From positions 1,112,249-1,176,248 of the forward strand of contig JAJEKB010021331.1 of assembly GCA_022393335.1 (NCBI GenBank): a stretch of DNA of 64,000 bases. The letters run 5' to 3'. The DNA is from Macrotrachela quadricornifera. Its lineage: Eukaryota; Rotifera; Eurotatoria; Philodinida; Philodinidae. Within the stretch, counting starts at the first letter, position 1, and each line of letters starts with the position of its first letter. Positions 24,302 to 37,202 of this stretch are shown one piece after another. Both the position numbers and the translations under genes were made by a program. Below the pieces are notes generated by a model. It was not told the origin of the DNA and did not search any database. It saw only the letters and a list, made by a program, of their open reading frames with translations.

Positions 24302-24588
24302 TTTTGAATAACTCTTCACCATTGATAGCTATCGAGTTCGGATTTTAGTCATTCAATAGAGCAGCGCGGAGAACGTGGGGCAACTATCTATATCAGATTT
24401 ATTAGGACCAAATAGGATTTATATGGCAAATATTTAATTGATAACGAAAAATATGTTAATTAAATATTTAATATAAAAATCTTATTTTGTTCTAATGAAT
24501 CTCATACAGATAAGTACTAGTGGGGTGCTCTATTGAATGGCTAAAATCCGAACTTGATAGCTATCAATGATGAAAAAGTATTCAAAAA
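24302..24588. repeat. inverted repeat, 0.29 kb
   Basis: ATTGATAGCTATCGAGTTCG (24322 onward) and the following CATTCAATAGAGCA return inverted at 24526-24570; an inner pair (ATTAGGACCAAATAGGATT against AATCTTATTTTGTTCTAAT) continues the stem. Probably a MITE; ends not resolved. Confidence 0.55.
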
Positions 24589-25643
24589 AATTGATAGGTG
24601 CTATTTTTAAAAATATTTCGACATTAGTAAATTTACTGTTGAGAGTATCATTCCGTATATGAAAGTGCAAATCTTCCTTCAATTCAAGTGTGTGAAATAT
24701 AAGAATCATCCTTATTCCGTCTTGGAAAATGCCGTAGAAGACAATTGTGCAACAACTAGAATACGAGTTTTCAATCTGCTCTTTCTCTCTAATGATCACG
24801 TTTTTTTTATCTATTTATCAATTTGACCGAAATAATGCGATATTATATAGCCGAATAAAGAGAAAACAAACATGAATAGCAATTATTTATTTAAGAAAAG
24901 GTAAGAACAAAAATATGTGTGAGAGAGAGGTGATCAATCTTTTTATTCCAGAACAAATCATCGCACACAAAATGTTACAAAATCTTCTAGTGCCATATAT
25001 TTGCATGTCAGTAATTTATTTTGTAAACAGGTAATGGTGATAAGTGAAAAAAAACCTAATGAGGAAATATTAATCTCCAAAAAAAAAATTGAATACTATC
25101 TTGAAAAATGATTAACATATTTACGAAACATACAAAGGTATTGTGTAGGTAATTTCAAAGAAATCTTCCTTGACATTCTTGTGAATTTCACAGGCAAAAA
25201 AAAAATTATAATAACAACACAAAACATTTCCGATTGGTCTGAAAAATTTTATTTCGTAGAGAGAGTTTAAAAGACTTTAATACAAGAAACTTTCTCAAGG
25301 TAATAGCAAAGAAGCCCTATAGATTTTCAAAATGTGCCAATCATTTTTCAATTCAATATTTAATTTATTTTTTGAGACTATAGTGTCCTCTTGCAATTTT
25401 CATCATCAGTTTTTACAAAATGAATTAATGATATCTTATAAGACATTAAAATATTATCCGCAACAATTTTTACATGCTATGAAGAGTTCGTGACAAGTTC
25501 TCCTACAATGAAGGAAATCTAACACCGGAAGAAGCAAGTGCATTAACAAACGTTGTGATTTCATACTTAAAATGTGCATAAAAAAGACGCGATTAATGTA
25601 AGAAAGTCATTATATATGAAAAAGTCAGATCAATTAATGGATA
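24589..25643. other. spacer downstream of the NHL gene
   Basis: No gene seen. It is the 3' flank of the minus-strand NHL gene. Confidence 0.5.
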
Positions 25644-28600
25644 TTATAGTTTAACAAATTTTGAAATTCGTGCTCCACTACTGTCAGAGACATATAAATT
25701 AAGTTGAGAATCTAATTTAACATCATATGGAGCAGTTATAGAAGTTACAGAGGTTCCACTAGCACCACTTCCTGCAATAGTAATACCTGTTGAGCTACCA
25801 TTGCAGAAAAATTGAACTCGACCATTCGTACGATCAGCTACATACAGATTATTCCATTGATCTAGTGTTATTCCCATTGGTGACTTTAATAGAGTTGACG
25901 TACTTCCAGGAACTCCAGTAATACCTGCTATAACTGTACCACTTGAAGCACCAACTCGCCATCTCATTACTGTAGAAACCGCGGTAGCGGAGTTGGCAAT
26001 ATATAAGTATTGATTTGATTCATCGTAATACAGACCAACAGGGTTTGATAATTGATTTGTTGCATTACCTGATGTTGGAAATGAAGAGAAAATATTTTAT
26101 ATATTGGGTCTAATAGTTTCGAAATTGAATATTCACAAATTCTTTACTAAATAATTAAAATGGTTATTCTATAGTCGACCTATCAGACAATATATGAAAG
26201 TTATTAGGATCAGTATACAGTCCATCACTTGATTGATTAAACAAATTCACATGCTCTTTTTGATAATATGAGAGAGATCTGTCATAGATGCGCGAAACTA
26301 TACAACGTGTTCCGCTAACCCTACTACCGAAGGTGTTATCATCCTCATATCATTTGATCGCCTCATCAAATTTTAAATGCATGTACAGAAAAACGTCGAG
26401 AGCATTTTGTCTTGTCTACTAAGTAAGATATTGTCTATGTTTTCCTAGTCATGCGCCAAAAATTTGTGAGATGAAGGAAAAATATGACTTTGATAACGCG
26501 CTCACTTATGGTAACAGAGTTAATTGGAGAAGCAATGCAACACATTTATTAGTTTTTCAACAGATTTTCATCCAAGTTTCAATTTTGAAGTGAATCTATG
26601 AAAATGATCATATTTTCATTATGATCAATTTTCAGACACTTAGTAGAAACCATGATAATAGGATATTCTTTAACGCCACATCTTTATTCGTAAATCTAAC
26701 TTTAAAAAAATTCATTTTTGTGTTTGTCTAGTCGAATTAATCCTTGTTCTCTGAAAAAGAGTACCAGTAAAAAATTCTAGTCCACATAGACAGAATTTTG
26801 TTAAAAAAATACATTTCTCATTTGATAGAATAGGTTACAAAAAGAATTTAATAGTGTAATTATATACAAATTAATATTCTTTACTCTACAATTCTGCAAT
26901 TAATGAAAAGTATTCGATGGCATCACTTCATGTGTGTACTAATTACTTGCAACAATGCGACAACGGACGCTTATTAATATTATATAAAGACAAATTTCAT
27001 CGCTAATAATTCACTAGATGTGATTCAACATTTTATCATCGATGTCATAATGAGACAACAAAAAGTCTTTATCATACAGATCCCTTTTACTCAAGTTTCT
27101 TTTAACGCCTACTTCAAATCTTCTTCTAGTTAAAACAATACTAGTTTTTAAATGACCGAGGAAAAACCTAATTACCATTCATCACTTCCTTAAACTAGAA
27201 CTTTCATTAAAAGTTAAATATATATGAGTTGGTTTAAAGGATAGACAATGCTCTACAAGTGATACACTTTCAAATATTAAAATATTAATCGATTGTATTT
27301 TATTTATATTTCACGTTTCTTTTTCAGTAATAACATAATAGAAATCAATATTATAAAATGCTGATTTGCTGGAGAAATCGTTCCGATTAGAAAGATGAAC
27401 TTCATTGAATATTCTTAAAAGGTGTTCTTTAAGCTTATATCATGCAAAAAAAGCATAATTCTAAATGAATGTGTCTCCTATATGGAACATTCTCACAGGA
27501 GCCTTTTCTACTTTTTGTTTTTATTTTATTATTTTTACATTCCTTATTGAAAATGTCATTTGGATAAAAGAAAACCTCTTGAAATAGGCTTCTGCAGAAT
27601 TTTAAAAGTTTTATTTCGAAATAGAAATTTTCGTCATTTGTCTATGTTCTTTACTAACAACTGTTCTCATAAAATCGTTGTTATCGTTTCCCACAACTAG
27701 TCTTACCTATTCCATTTCCTCCGGCAATAAGAATTCCAGCTGTTGCACCTGGAGTCCATTTTGTTACACGATGATTTTGGTATTCTGCAACAAATACATT
27801 TGAAGCTGAGTCTACCCATATACCATATGGATAATATAATTGATTTAGTGAGGGTCCTAAGGTTCCATCTCCAGCCACCATCACACCACTGGTAGCACCA
27901 CTTGCCCAGCGCATAACACGATTATTGAAAGCATCAGCCACGTAAAGATTTTGACTTGAATCAACATATATATAACGTATGCCAGTAGAAAATAGATTCG
28001 AGGATGAAGAATTCCCGGATACATTTGTTGTACCTGCTATAAGAGTACCATTACTATTACTAGCAGAATTAAGTAAAAACTGCATAATGCGATAGTTGCC
28101 AGTATCACCAACATATATGTTATTACTTGAATCTATATATAAGCCACTTGGCGAAGATACTTGATTCATATTAGTGCCTGATGAACCACTGCCCCAATAT
28201 CGAGAACGGGTTGCATTCCAATAGATTCCATTCGAACCTAAAAATGAAGAGCAAACAAGTAAAATTCTTCAAAATTGAAGTAAAATCATTTTTGTATGTG
28301 TACGTACAAGGATCGACCACTGGAGCTGTAGTAGCTACACAAAAAAAAATGAATAAGTTAAATCTATAAAATACTATTCAAAAAAGTGAAAATCTTAGAA
28401 GAATTTTTTGATGAAACCGAAACATCTCAATCAATGTTGCGAAAGAGCGAAGTCTAGCTCATGGATCGAAAGTTTTTCAAAACAAAACCACAGCCTGATC
28501 AGGACCCATGTGTTTTTACAATGAACGTACATGAGCTATGAAATTTGGTTTGTGGATCAATTTTCGAATAAAAGAAAATTGTTTTTTCTCTAATGTTTTC

Positions 28601-31600
28601 GCTCTTGGATATGATGTGAACTTCACTCTTTTTATAGAGTTTAAATTTAATTAAATTTATCGACACTTGAGTTCAACGATATAAAAAGAAGGGAAACTAG
28701 TCAATAGAAGTTAATTTGTCTGAATTATGTTTCAAAAATACTAAATAAGATATACTTTCATCAGGCAAATATTATTTTTTTTCTCATCATTCATCTATAT
28801 CTGTACCGACGTAAAGGATTGCAGTCCTCAACAAAAATAACTGTTCATTAGCTTGAGCTCACATCACAAAGAAAATTATCAGCTCCTGTGAACTATTGAT
28901 CCGGAGATATTACTTTGGGTATATCAAAAGTTCTGTCAACACTATTAAGAATTTTATAAATGAGTTAACATTTACGATTATTTTGCATGAATAAATAATA
29001 AAATATCTTACCTATGATGATATATAGACTAGCTCTTTTTCGGACTTAGGTATAATAATACAATACATAATGAATAATGGATTCGATCGGTACTACATAA
29101 AAATTCTGGCTCTTTTAGTAAGAGATTCAAAGGCAATACTCTCACTCTCACCCTCAAGCTTTGATATCCCATCCTTCATCATATCGAACTGATGAACCAA
29201 AGCAACTGACACGTTAGACTTCATCGTAAAAATTTGCCGAGGTTTCTTAATGGTTCCTGTGAATTATGTCATATTATTACAGATGATGACTCATCGATTT
29301 ATTATAGACAGGCTGGACACAAGTCGATTAACACAACCTAGATTAATAAAGATGAATTATCAACGGCTACTGTTCGACAAAGCATATTTGAACCATGGAT
29401 CTTTCCTTTCTATATTCTATAAATGAAATGTTCTGTTTATTATATATAGTATACATGTCAATGAGATCATAGATGACAATTTATTGTGTTGAAAATTGTC
29501 TTGAGCCTCTTGTCAAGAAAATATGGAAACAAAGAAAATCATCAGGTACAAAAGATTCAAAATTACTTCAGGAAAATGGTCGACTTCACACTCATTCAGA
29601 TGTTATTAATTAATTGGCAGAGGAACACATGAATAGTATGTCGTGTCTACCGTTTTCACTAGACGTTGCATCGTGTCATTTCTAACTAAATGATTATGTT
29701 AACCGTAATTTAACTGATCAAACAAATGAAAAATCATTGGCTTGTGCGATTTTCCAGATAGTTAAAAATATTAAAAAAAAAGAGTTTAAAGAACTTTTAA
29801 CAAATTGATGAAAAGAATCGAAATTTATAAAAATAATCGAGGAGACTATTTTCAACATTTAATAAAATAAAAATGAACTTTATCTTTATCTTTATCTTTA
29901 GATTTTTATTTAATGATGACAGAACTTTTCAGTAACAGAGAACTCGTTTAGAGAGGATCCGTGAGAGCACTGACCAACTTTATATGGAGGCGGATGCCGA
30001 CAAAATTTTGATTTTTGATTTAACTATCTAAAATAATAGACCATTAGTAGGAGTTCTTAAGTCCAAAATATTAGACCTTTCTGACGTTCCTATGAAAAAC
30101 TGCAAAACATACAAGATACACAACTCTCAAACCTTAGTCGAAAAATCGAGTTTTTTAGATGCTGTCAATAGTTTAACATTTTCTCTATATTAGCTAATCA
30201 GTTTAAGCTCGGAGACGTCTCAAAAGATGCAGAAATGTTTTCTCTACAAAACTGGATAATTCATTAACTTCTATAAAATATTTTATTAATTGATAATATT
30301 AATATACGAGCAAAATAACCTATTGGCTAAAATGAAGATTATCTAGTATTTTGATTCTAAACATACTGAATCATGCTGTCTCAAAATAATTTATATATTT
30401 TCTGAAAGCGCTTGAAATGCTGCATCATTTAAGGTATTATTTGAAAAGATTCAACCTTGGTAGCAAAAGTTAGTTAAAATCAAAAATGTAGGCAAGTAAT
30501 GGTCATCTATATCCATCCTTATCCGTAATGGGTGATTATATATTTTATGTTCATCCAAATTTAAGATATGACTTCAGATTCAGAATCAGCATGAAAAACT
30601 GACTATGAAAACGTTATTTCATCCGATATAAAGCTAGTGAGTTTCAAACAACTTTGCCTGATACAGATGGCTTGAACAAGCCTTAGAATGTATATTTATG
30701 AGTGTCTTTGTATACCAATCTAATCTTTCATAATAACAGATGATATTAATTGTTTTGGTTTATTTAAAACTAATGTACATGAGTCTTTAAAAGTGTGCAT
30801 TAAAATCTTGTTCATATTGTTTTATGGACGAGAAAATTGAATTTTTTAATGTGAGTCGCAAAATCATGTAAAATCGTAGAAAATTGCATCCGTATATAGG
30901 GGTTTTCATTTCCATTGACTCGATTTGAAGCAAAATAAATATGATATTCAAAATCAGCACTTAAAAGTACATCGAATGAGATATGTTCGAGGAAAAATTT
31001 TTTTTAATGAAAAACTGACCCTGAGGGGGAGCACATTCAAGATTATCGAAAGTTTCGCCTGTGGTCCTCTTTGGGGTCAATTTTTCGTAAAACAAATTTT
31101 TCCTCGAATATATCTTATTCGATGTTATTTTAAGCGCTGATTTCGAATATCATATTTATTTTGCTTTTAAATTAAGCTATAATACCCGATCTCACTAAAT
31201 ATAAGCGAGATTTTAGCTGTATTCTGTGACTTTATCGTTAATAATAACAAAAATTCGGTTTTCTCAACAACAATAGGAATTCAAAAAACTCCTAAATAGG
31301 TACTTTTGAAGCTTTAAGTCCAATGTTTTTAAATTCCATACGACATTTGGTCCCGTGTCTTCTCAGCAGTAATTACAAAGGATTATAAAAGTCCCTATAA
31401 ATATATGTCTTCAGATATACTCAAGCTGCCTGTATCAGGCAAAGTTGTTTGAAACTCATTAACTTTGTATCGGCTGTAATAACGTCTTTATAGTCAGTTT
31501 TTCATGCTGATTCTGAATCTGAAGTCATATCTTAAATTTGGATGAACATAAAATATATAATCACCCATTACGGATAAGGATGGATATAGATGACCATTAC

Positions 31601-34600
31601 TTGCCTACATTTTTGATCTTGACTAACTTTTGCTACCAAGGTTGCATCGTTTCAAATAATACATTAAACGATGCAGCATTTCAAGCGCTTTCAGAAAATA
31701 TATAAATTATTTTGGGACAGCTTGATTCAGTATGTTTAGAATCAAAATACTAGATAATCTTCATTTTAGCCAATAGGTTATTTTGCTCGTATATTAATAT
31801 TATCAATTAATAAAATATTTTATAGAAGTTAATGAATTATCCAGTTTTGTAGAGAAAACATTTCTGCATCTTTTGAGAAATCTCGAAGCTTAAACTGATT
31901 AGCTAATATAGAGAAAATCTTAAACTATTGACAGCATCTAAAAAACTCGATTTTTCGACTAAGGTTTGAGAGTTGTGTATCTTGTATATTTTGCAGTTTT
32001 TCATAGGAACATCAGAAAGGTCTAATATTTTGGATTTAAGAACTCCTACTAATGGTCTATTGTTTTAGATGGTTAAATCGAAAATCAAAATTTTGTCGGC
32101 ATCCGNNNNNNNNNNNNNNNNNNNNNNNNNNNNNNNNNNNNNNNNNNNNNNNNNNNNNNNNNNNNNNNNNNNNNNNNNNNNNNNNNNNNNNNNNNNNNNN
32201 NNNNNNNNNNNNNNNNNNNNNNNNNNNNNNNNNNNNNNNNNNNNNNNNNNNNNNNNNNNNNNNNNNNNNNNNNNNNNNNNNNNNNNNNNNNNNNNNNNNN
32301 NNNNNNNNNNNNNNNNNNNNNNNNNNNNNNNNNNNNNNNNNNNNNNNNNNNNNNNNNNNNNNNNNNNNNNNNNNNNNNNNNNNNNNNNNNNNNNNNNNNN
32401 NNNNNNNNNNNNNNNNNNNNNNNNNNNNNNNNNNNNNNNNNNNNNNNNNNNNNNNNNNNNNNNNNNNNNNNNNNNNNNNNNNNNNNNNNNNNNNNNNNNN
32501 NNNNNGTTTTAGATGGTTAAATCGAAAATCAAAATTTTGTCGGCATCCGCCTCGATGTAAAGTTGGTCAGTGCTCTCGCGGATCCTCTCTTAATTCATTT
32601 CGAGTATTAAAATTCTACTCGAGTTTTAAACTTTTATAATTCGAGTACTCCAGTTTCCAACTACCTGGTTCTTAAACTTTTGAAAGTGGACAAGTCAAGT
32701 TCTGAGTCGACGCTAGTTTTAAACTACCCTACATATCTCACTCGCCACCCATATCTTGACGGACATATATGAGCAAGCCTCTCGCCATCATATACATCCT
32801 CTCATCCTCATATGGACTCCTCACCCTCATGTTGCCGTACTGCGTGACCGGCATCTAAACCATGTCATCCTCACCTTAACCACTGATATGCCAACTTTCT
32901 CACTCTCACATTAATCTGTCATATGTGCTCCTCCCCCAACTACGATCCTCATCTTCACCTCTTCATGGCACGCTTCACTCCCACCCTCACCTTCAAGGCA
33001 GGAGTGGTTTAATAATCCGAATAGTTGAATAGTTGAAAACTCGAGTACTCGAGCATTAAAATTTTGACAACTCGAGTAAAATCTTAAAACATGAACATTT
33101 TAAAACTGAAGTAAAATTTTTGAATCTCAAGTAGAACCTTCGAGCTCCACATTTATGGAACTTTTGGTATACGTTAAGTGCATGCTTAATCATATTAAAT
33201 AAATTTTGACTGAAACCATGAAATAGAATAAAAAGCAATTATTAGAAACAGATTTAATTACGATAAAAAATAAGGCTGTATGTGGGATGAATTTTTATTA
33301 GATGGATCACTCATAGTCTATCTGTCACTCTTCACGATCCGAATGCACTAGAATAAACAAAATTTAAAGATCAAACCATAAATTGGAGCAGTTAGGAGCA
33401 CGATGACTTATGGATCGCTTTTCTTTCATCCAGTTCATCATAATCTGAGTTTTGGTCACAATTGCCTAGTACTGATTTGATTCAAATGTATATTAAAATC
33501 TATGTCGTGAGAAGTAAGTCAGATTTTTGTCTTATTAGTAGGTGCACTCAAAAGTTTTTGGTTTTTACTGTTGAAAAATATAACCTATCAACTCTTATTA
33601 ATAAGGTAATTTTCAATCTTTTTACTTGATAATGTGGTTGATGCTGTGGAGACCGTTGTGGATGCTGTTGATGCTGTGGAGACCGTTGTCGATGCTGTCG
33701 ATGCTGTGGAGACCGTTGTGGATGCTGTCGATGCTGTGGAGACCGTTGTCGATGCTGTGGATGCTGTCGATGCTGTGGAGACCGTTGTCGATGCTGTGGA
33801 TGCTGTCGATGCTGTGGAGACCGTTGTCGATGCTGTTGATCCTGTGGAGACCGTTGTCGATGCGGTTGAAGCTGTCGATGCTGTTGATGTTGTCGACACC
33901 GTTGAAAGTGATGTTCCACCTGATGCTACTAGTCCTAGTAAACGTACAATAATTTATTTGACTGAGTAACATGTCCATGTTACGGTCAGTTGGCGAAAGG
34001 AGAAAAACTTGATCTATAGATTAAACTTTTATGCCGAAAAATTGTCATACATATGGGTTTCTTGAAATAACTGTGTATTATAAGACGACCATTGATAAAG
34101 ATCTTCATCAAGACAGATAAGAACCCTTTGACTGATAGACTGATGTAGAAAAAGATAAAATAATTTGTTATTTAAATTGTCATCTTATAAAAATAATTTA
34201 TGAACTGATGAAATAACTTTTTTTCTTTCATTCGTTTGTTGAAGAATTGATTTTTCTAAATAAAGTTATTAAACTTAGACAGAAGCGAGTTCATACTTAA
34301 AAACAATACTTGAATGGATGGTAACAATTTCTAATAAAACCTAATGTAATCACATTATGGTTTATACGATTTAGAAAAATGATGTCTTCGAATAAAAGTT
34401 GTGTTTATTAAATGTTTGAGAGATATTCACACCTTTGAAATTCATGTTAGCCTGTCAACGAATTCTGATAAGCTTATTTTTCTATTGACTATACTAAGCA
34501 ATTATGAAATGTTTTTCTAAAAATTTGAAAAAAATCAATGCGTCTTTTTCTTCCAATAATTTAATATACGCTGTCTACTAGAGATCATCGAGTCCACAGC

Positions 34601-35206
34601 TGTTTGGACTGGAACCCAATCAGTAGTAAAATTTGGGGCCCTGCTTCGGATTCAATCCCGATTAAAAAAAAACTTTTAGACTCGAAGCCCGTCTCAAAGG
34701 TCTCCATTACCAACCTTATTTAATTACTTTTGAACTAGTCGTACTTTGGGTAAGAATTCAAATCTAAAATATTGATCGGCTACTTATACAATTTTGCTTC
34801 TCGCCATAATTACATGATTTCGAAGTTTTTCGTAGTGCGAGAAACATTCGATGTCTCTTTGTTGAATTACTCTTTAATCGACAAAAGTACGATGGATTTG
34901 TAGACGAACGATAACAAGAAAAATCTAGTGAAAAAGCAGTGATATTATTTTCCACTGATTCTGTTTTAGTAAAAATGCGCTCAATAGTTGTTTCTATTGC
35001 TCACCAGATGTTATTGTTGTTGTTGACGTTGAGGCAGTTTCTTGTGTTAAAAGTACAGGCACAACGATGGCTGCTACCACACCACATATCCCAATGATAG
35101 TTCCTACGATGATCATGGCTATTTTCATTCGTTGAGCTGTGCTATTTAAATAGAAATTATTTGATAATAATTCTTTCTTCAACGGTAAATGCAAACCTTC
35201 GTGCAT
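25644..35206 (-). CDS. single-pass membrane protein with Ser/Thr stalk and six NHL repeats
   Basis: I assemble five exons on the minus strand: 35206-35005, 33928-33626, 28334-28308 (27 nt), 28237-27707 and 26068-25644; every junction is GT-AG and phase 1, giving 495 codons. Residues 28-53 (KIAMIIVGTIIGICGVVAAI onward) form one membrane helix after a basic turn; 56-168 are a Ser/Thr/Ala stalk; from about 180 come six NHL blades, for example SPSGLYIDSSNNIYVGDTGN, YPYGIWVDSASNVFVAEYQN and APYDVKLDSQLNLYVSDSSG, enough for a closed six-bladed propeller. Likely a type II surface protein with the propeller outside; the ligand is unknown. Introns are 1076, 5291, 70 and 1638 bp. Exon 1 may instead begin at an internal acceptor (about 35140) with another exon upstream; the exon 2 acceptor and the micro-exon start are each ambiguous by 6-9 nt, without frame change. 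Confidence 0.78.
29425..29870 (+). pseudogene. mariner-like transposase fragment in NHL intron
   Basis: One frame shows YCVENCLEPLVKKIWKQRKS, then LLQENGRLHTHSDVIN (from the HDNARPH block), CLPFSLDVASCHF (from PPYS.DLAP.DF), then NDYVNRNLTDQTNEKSLA. Several stops interrupt it, and the last 25 codons continue in a shifted frame to GDYF-like sequence ending near 29870. It lies antisense inside the second intron of the NHL gene, just before the large palindrome. It is a different mariner lineage from the one at 100-450, judged by the C-terminal block. The catalytic Asp of the first block is replaced (QEN for HDN). Confidence 0.7.
29951..32589. mobile_element. giant palindromic element with TTA duplication
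   Basis: Left arm 29951 to about 31020, short loop, right arm about 31075 to 32589. The ends are GAGAGGATCCGTGAGAGCAC and its inverse GTGCTCTCGCGGATCCTCTC, flanked by TTA at 29948-29950 and 32590-32592. The arms match closely over their whole length, for example the blocks around 30065-30165 and 31925-32035. After removing the 400 Ns and one 44-bp duplicated flank, the arms are about equal (near 1.07 kb each). No protein is encoded. It lies in an intron of the NHL gene, so the pre-mRNA would contain a stem of about 1 kb. Target type and end style link it loosely to the 0.62-kb foldbacks. Confidence 0.85.
32106..32505. other. assembly gap of 400 N, probably artefactual
   Basis: Exactly 400 Ns. 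The 44 bases before the gap (starting GTTTTAGATGGTTAAATCG) are repeated after it. The opposite arm of the palindrome carries that segment once, without interruption. The gap is therefore best read as a failed overlap join, not missing sequence. Confidence 0.85.
32600..33125. repeat. low-complexity inverted-repeat island (ACTCGAGTA motif)
   Basis: Clusters of ACTCGAGT/GAGTACTC-type words at 32600-32710 and again, mainly inverted, at 33020-33140, enclosing a CTCACCCTCATATG-like degenerate tract at 32740-33000. Similar layouts occur at 42995-43510 and 38557-39580. Subterminal word repeats like these are seen in some hAT-type elements; class unproven. Confidence 0.45.
33634..33900. repeat. coding minisatellite of the NHL gene stalk
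   Basis: Imperfect 30/39-bp units built on GATGCTGTGGAGACCGTTGT, about eight copies. Read on the minus strand in the gene's frame, it encodes repeated STASTT/VSTAST tripeptide-like blocks, the mucin-like stalk between membrane helix and propeller. Because every word is a multiple of three, gains and losses keep frame, so stalk length can vary between alleles. Confidence 0.85.
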
Positions 35207-36575
35207 TAATAGATGAGACCATCTTTAAATCGTTTGTGTCCAGATGGATATCAGACGGTCGAGCAGTTTGCTAGACATCATAAATTTTACGATTTATGCT
35301 CTTTTACTTTTTATTTGCAACGTACTCTTTGGGAATTAGCAAATATCTCGTGAAATTAACTTTGACTTCCGACAATGCGTGCTTTAAAGTCCACTCTTCG
35401 ATCAACAATCTAATACTATCTTGACCACTCATCAATTATAAGGATAGGACTTTTTTAAATCTCTCAGCAAGAAACGATTATTACTAAATTGTGATGGTCA
35501 AAGTGAGACAAAATAAAAAGGTTTTGTAAAGGCAGTTCATTTCATGCATATTGCAGGATGGGAAATAATAGTTTGTCACCAACGAAAAACTAACATTTTT
35601 TCATGAACCTTTCATATTGTTCAGCTTTTCCATTTGATTTATGTAAACAAATGAATATTACGAAAAAAATTTATTCTAAGTTCAAGAATCATCACTGTAA
35701 AGTTCTTGTTCATCTTAATAAACAATAATTAAATATTTTTGTTTAAAACGCTCGATCAGATTAACATAGCTTTACTCATTTCGTCACAACCATGGATGCC
35801 ATGGTGACGGTGCACCTTCCATTAATAGCATCGCCCATCGTTACATGTATGGACCGATGTGACGCTCTAACTTAGGTCGCTGTTGTCGATAAACCTGTGG
35901 CTTACCACCATTGTTGCATCTCTAGTCGTAGAACAATTCGTTTGAACATTTTTTTAACTTTAATTTTTCTTATTTTCCAGCATTAGGAAAGATGTTTGCT
36001 ATTTTTCTCCTTTAAAAGAGAGACGCTTCTGATTAATAGTCATATAAATTTTATTTGACCACTTTAACAATGAGCTACAAGACACAGAGAAGCATCTTGC
36101 CAATCATGCTCTTCGATTGATTGGCTGACAGTCAGGTATCGAAATCCAACCGCTTTTGGATGATCTAATGTGACTTCTACTCTAGGAGAGACAGGTTTGA
36201 CGCTGATTTTAAGTATACGTCGACTACAAAAAGAATTCTTATATGATGAAACTCAATGATCGCTTCGATATTTTATCAAAATACTGTAAATATTCTACCA
36301 TCATGGTGATCACGAGTTTAATATAGTGAGGCAATTCTAATATTTGTAATACCAGTATGAGAGATACGTTGGATTACCTGTTGAAGGGAAAAGTAAAATG
36401 TATTCATCGGTATTCTAACTTGATGAAGACTAGGATTCATTAACAAGAACCATTGTGAAATAGATTATCCGCTGATCAATTTGAAAAAAAGAAAAGATAA
36501 ATTACCATTTGTACCTTACATCATTTATTTTAGTCTACTGCTAGCACTGTTATACTTCAATAATACTCATACGCC
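35207..36575. other. 5' flank of NHL gene, no gene seen
   Basis: No supportable coding region. It would contain the promoter and any further 5' exon of the NHL gene. A mixed-composition patch at 35790-35930 (CCATGGATGCCATGG palindromic word) has no recognisable function. Confidence 0.45.
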
Positions 36576-36578
36576 TTA

Positions 36579-37199
36579 TGAGGAAAGTGTCGCCAAGTTT
36601 GAGTCTCCACTTTGAACCGAATATATACCAGTTAGTAGAGCTTGATGAGATTAGAAAAAGTCGAAAAGGATCATCTCCATATGTGGTTCTTCTCAAGTGA
36701 TAATCACTTTAACCAATATTCAGCCATTGGCAAAACATATAAGAACAAGTCGAATTAAATAATTTCGACTTGAAATAATTCACAATAGATAGATCTCATG
36801 ACCATTATAAAGTCCTAGAAAATTCAACTCAAAATAATGTTCTTTTCCTAAGACATTGAATGTTAAACACGTTCTCGTTTTTGTTCTTTCTTAATGGTTT
36901 ATAACCGTTTTTTAAGTATCTGATATTTCAAAAAAAAAACAATATTTTGAGATGCATTTTCTAGGACTTTATAATGGTTATGAGACCTATCTATTGTGAA
37001 TTATTTCAAGTCGAAATTATTTAATTCGACTTGTTCATATATGTTTTGCCAATGGCTGAATATTGGATAAAATGATCATAACTTGAGAAGAACCGCATAT
37101 GAAGACAATTCTTTTCGACTTCTTCTAATCTTATCAAGCTCTACAAACTGGTATATATCCGGTTCAAAACTGAGATTCACACTTAAGGATGTTCCCGCG
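36579..37199. mobile_element. 0.62-kb foldback element, copy B
   Basis: A 621-bp hairpin flanked by TTA on both sides (36576-36578 and 37200-37202). Left end TGAGGAAAGTGTCGCCAAG; right end, read inward, CGCGGGAACATCCTTAAGTG. The arms match over the outer 300 bases, for example AATATTCAGCCATTGGCAAA at 36716-36735 and its inverse near 37050. The inner motif TTCAACTCAAAATAATGTTC is shared with copy C at 49866-50490. Open frames read across it are by-products. Confidence 0.8.
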
Positions 37200-37202
37200 T
37201 TA

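Noticed and set aside
30925..31140. 71-codon frame at the centre of the giant palindrome
   Set aside because: It straddles the loop and both arms; no motif and no splice context.
32052..32639. Open frames spanning the first N gap
   Set aside because: They exist only because N codons are not stops; the gap is an assembly artefact in a palindrome.
33548..33978. Several long overlapping frames on both strands in the minisatellite (Val-Asp-Ala, His-Arg-Gln and Leu-Trp-Arg repeats)
   Set aside because: They are alternative readings of one 3n-unit repeat; only the minus-strand Ser/Thr frame joins splice-compatible neighbours.
34575..34760. TAGAGATCATCGAG and GGGCCCTGCTTCGG words suggestive of hAT ends
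   Set aside because: No convincing inverted pair or target duplication.
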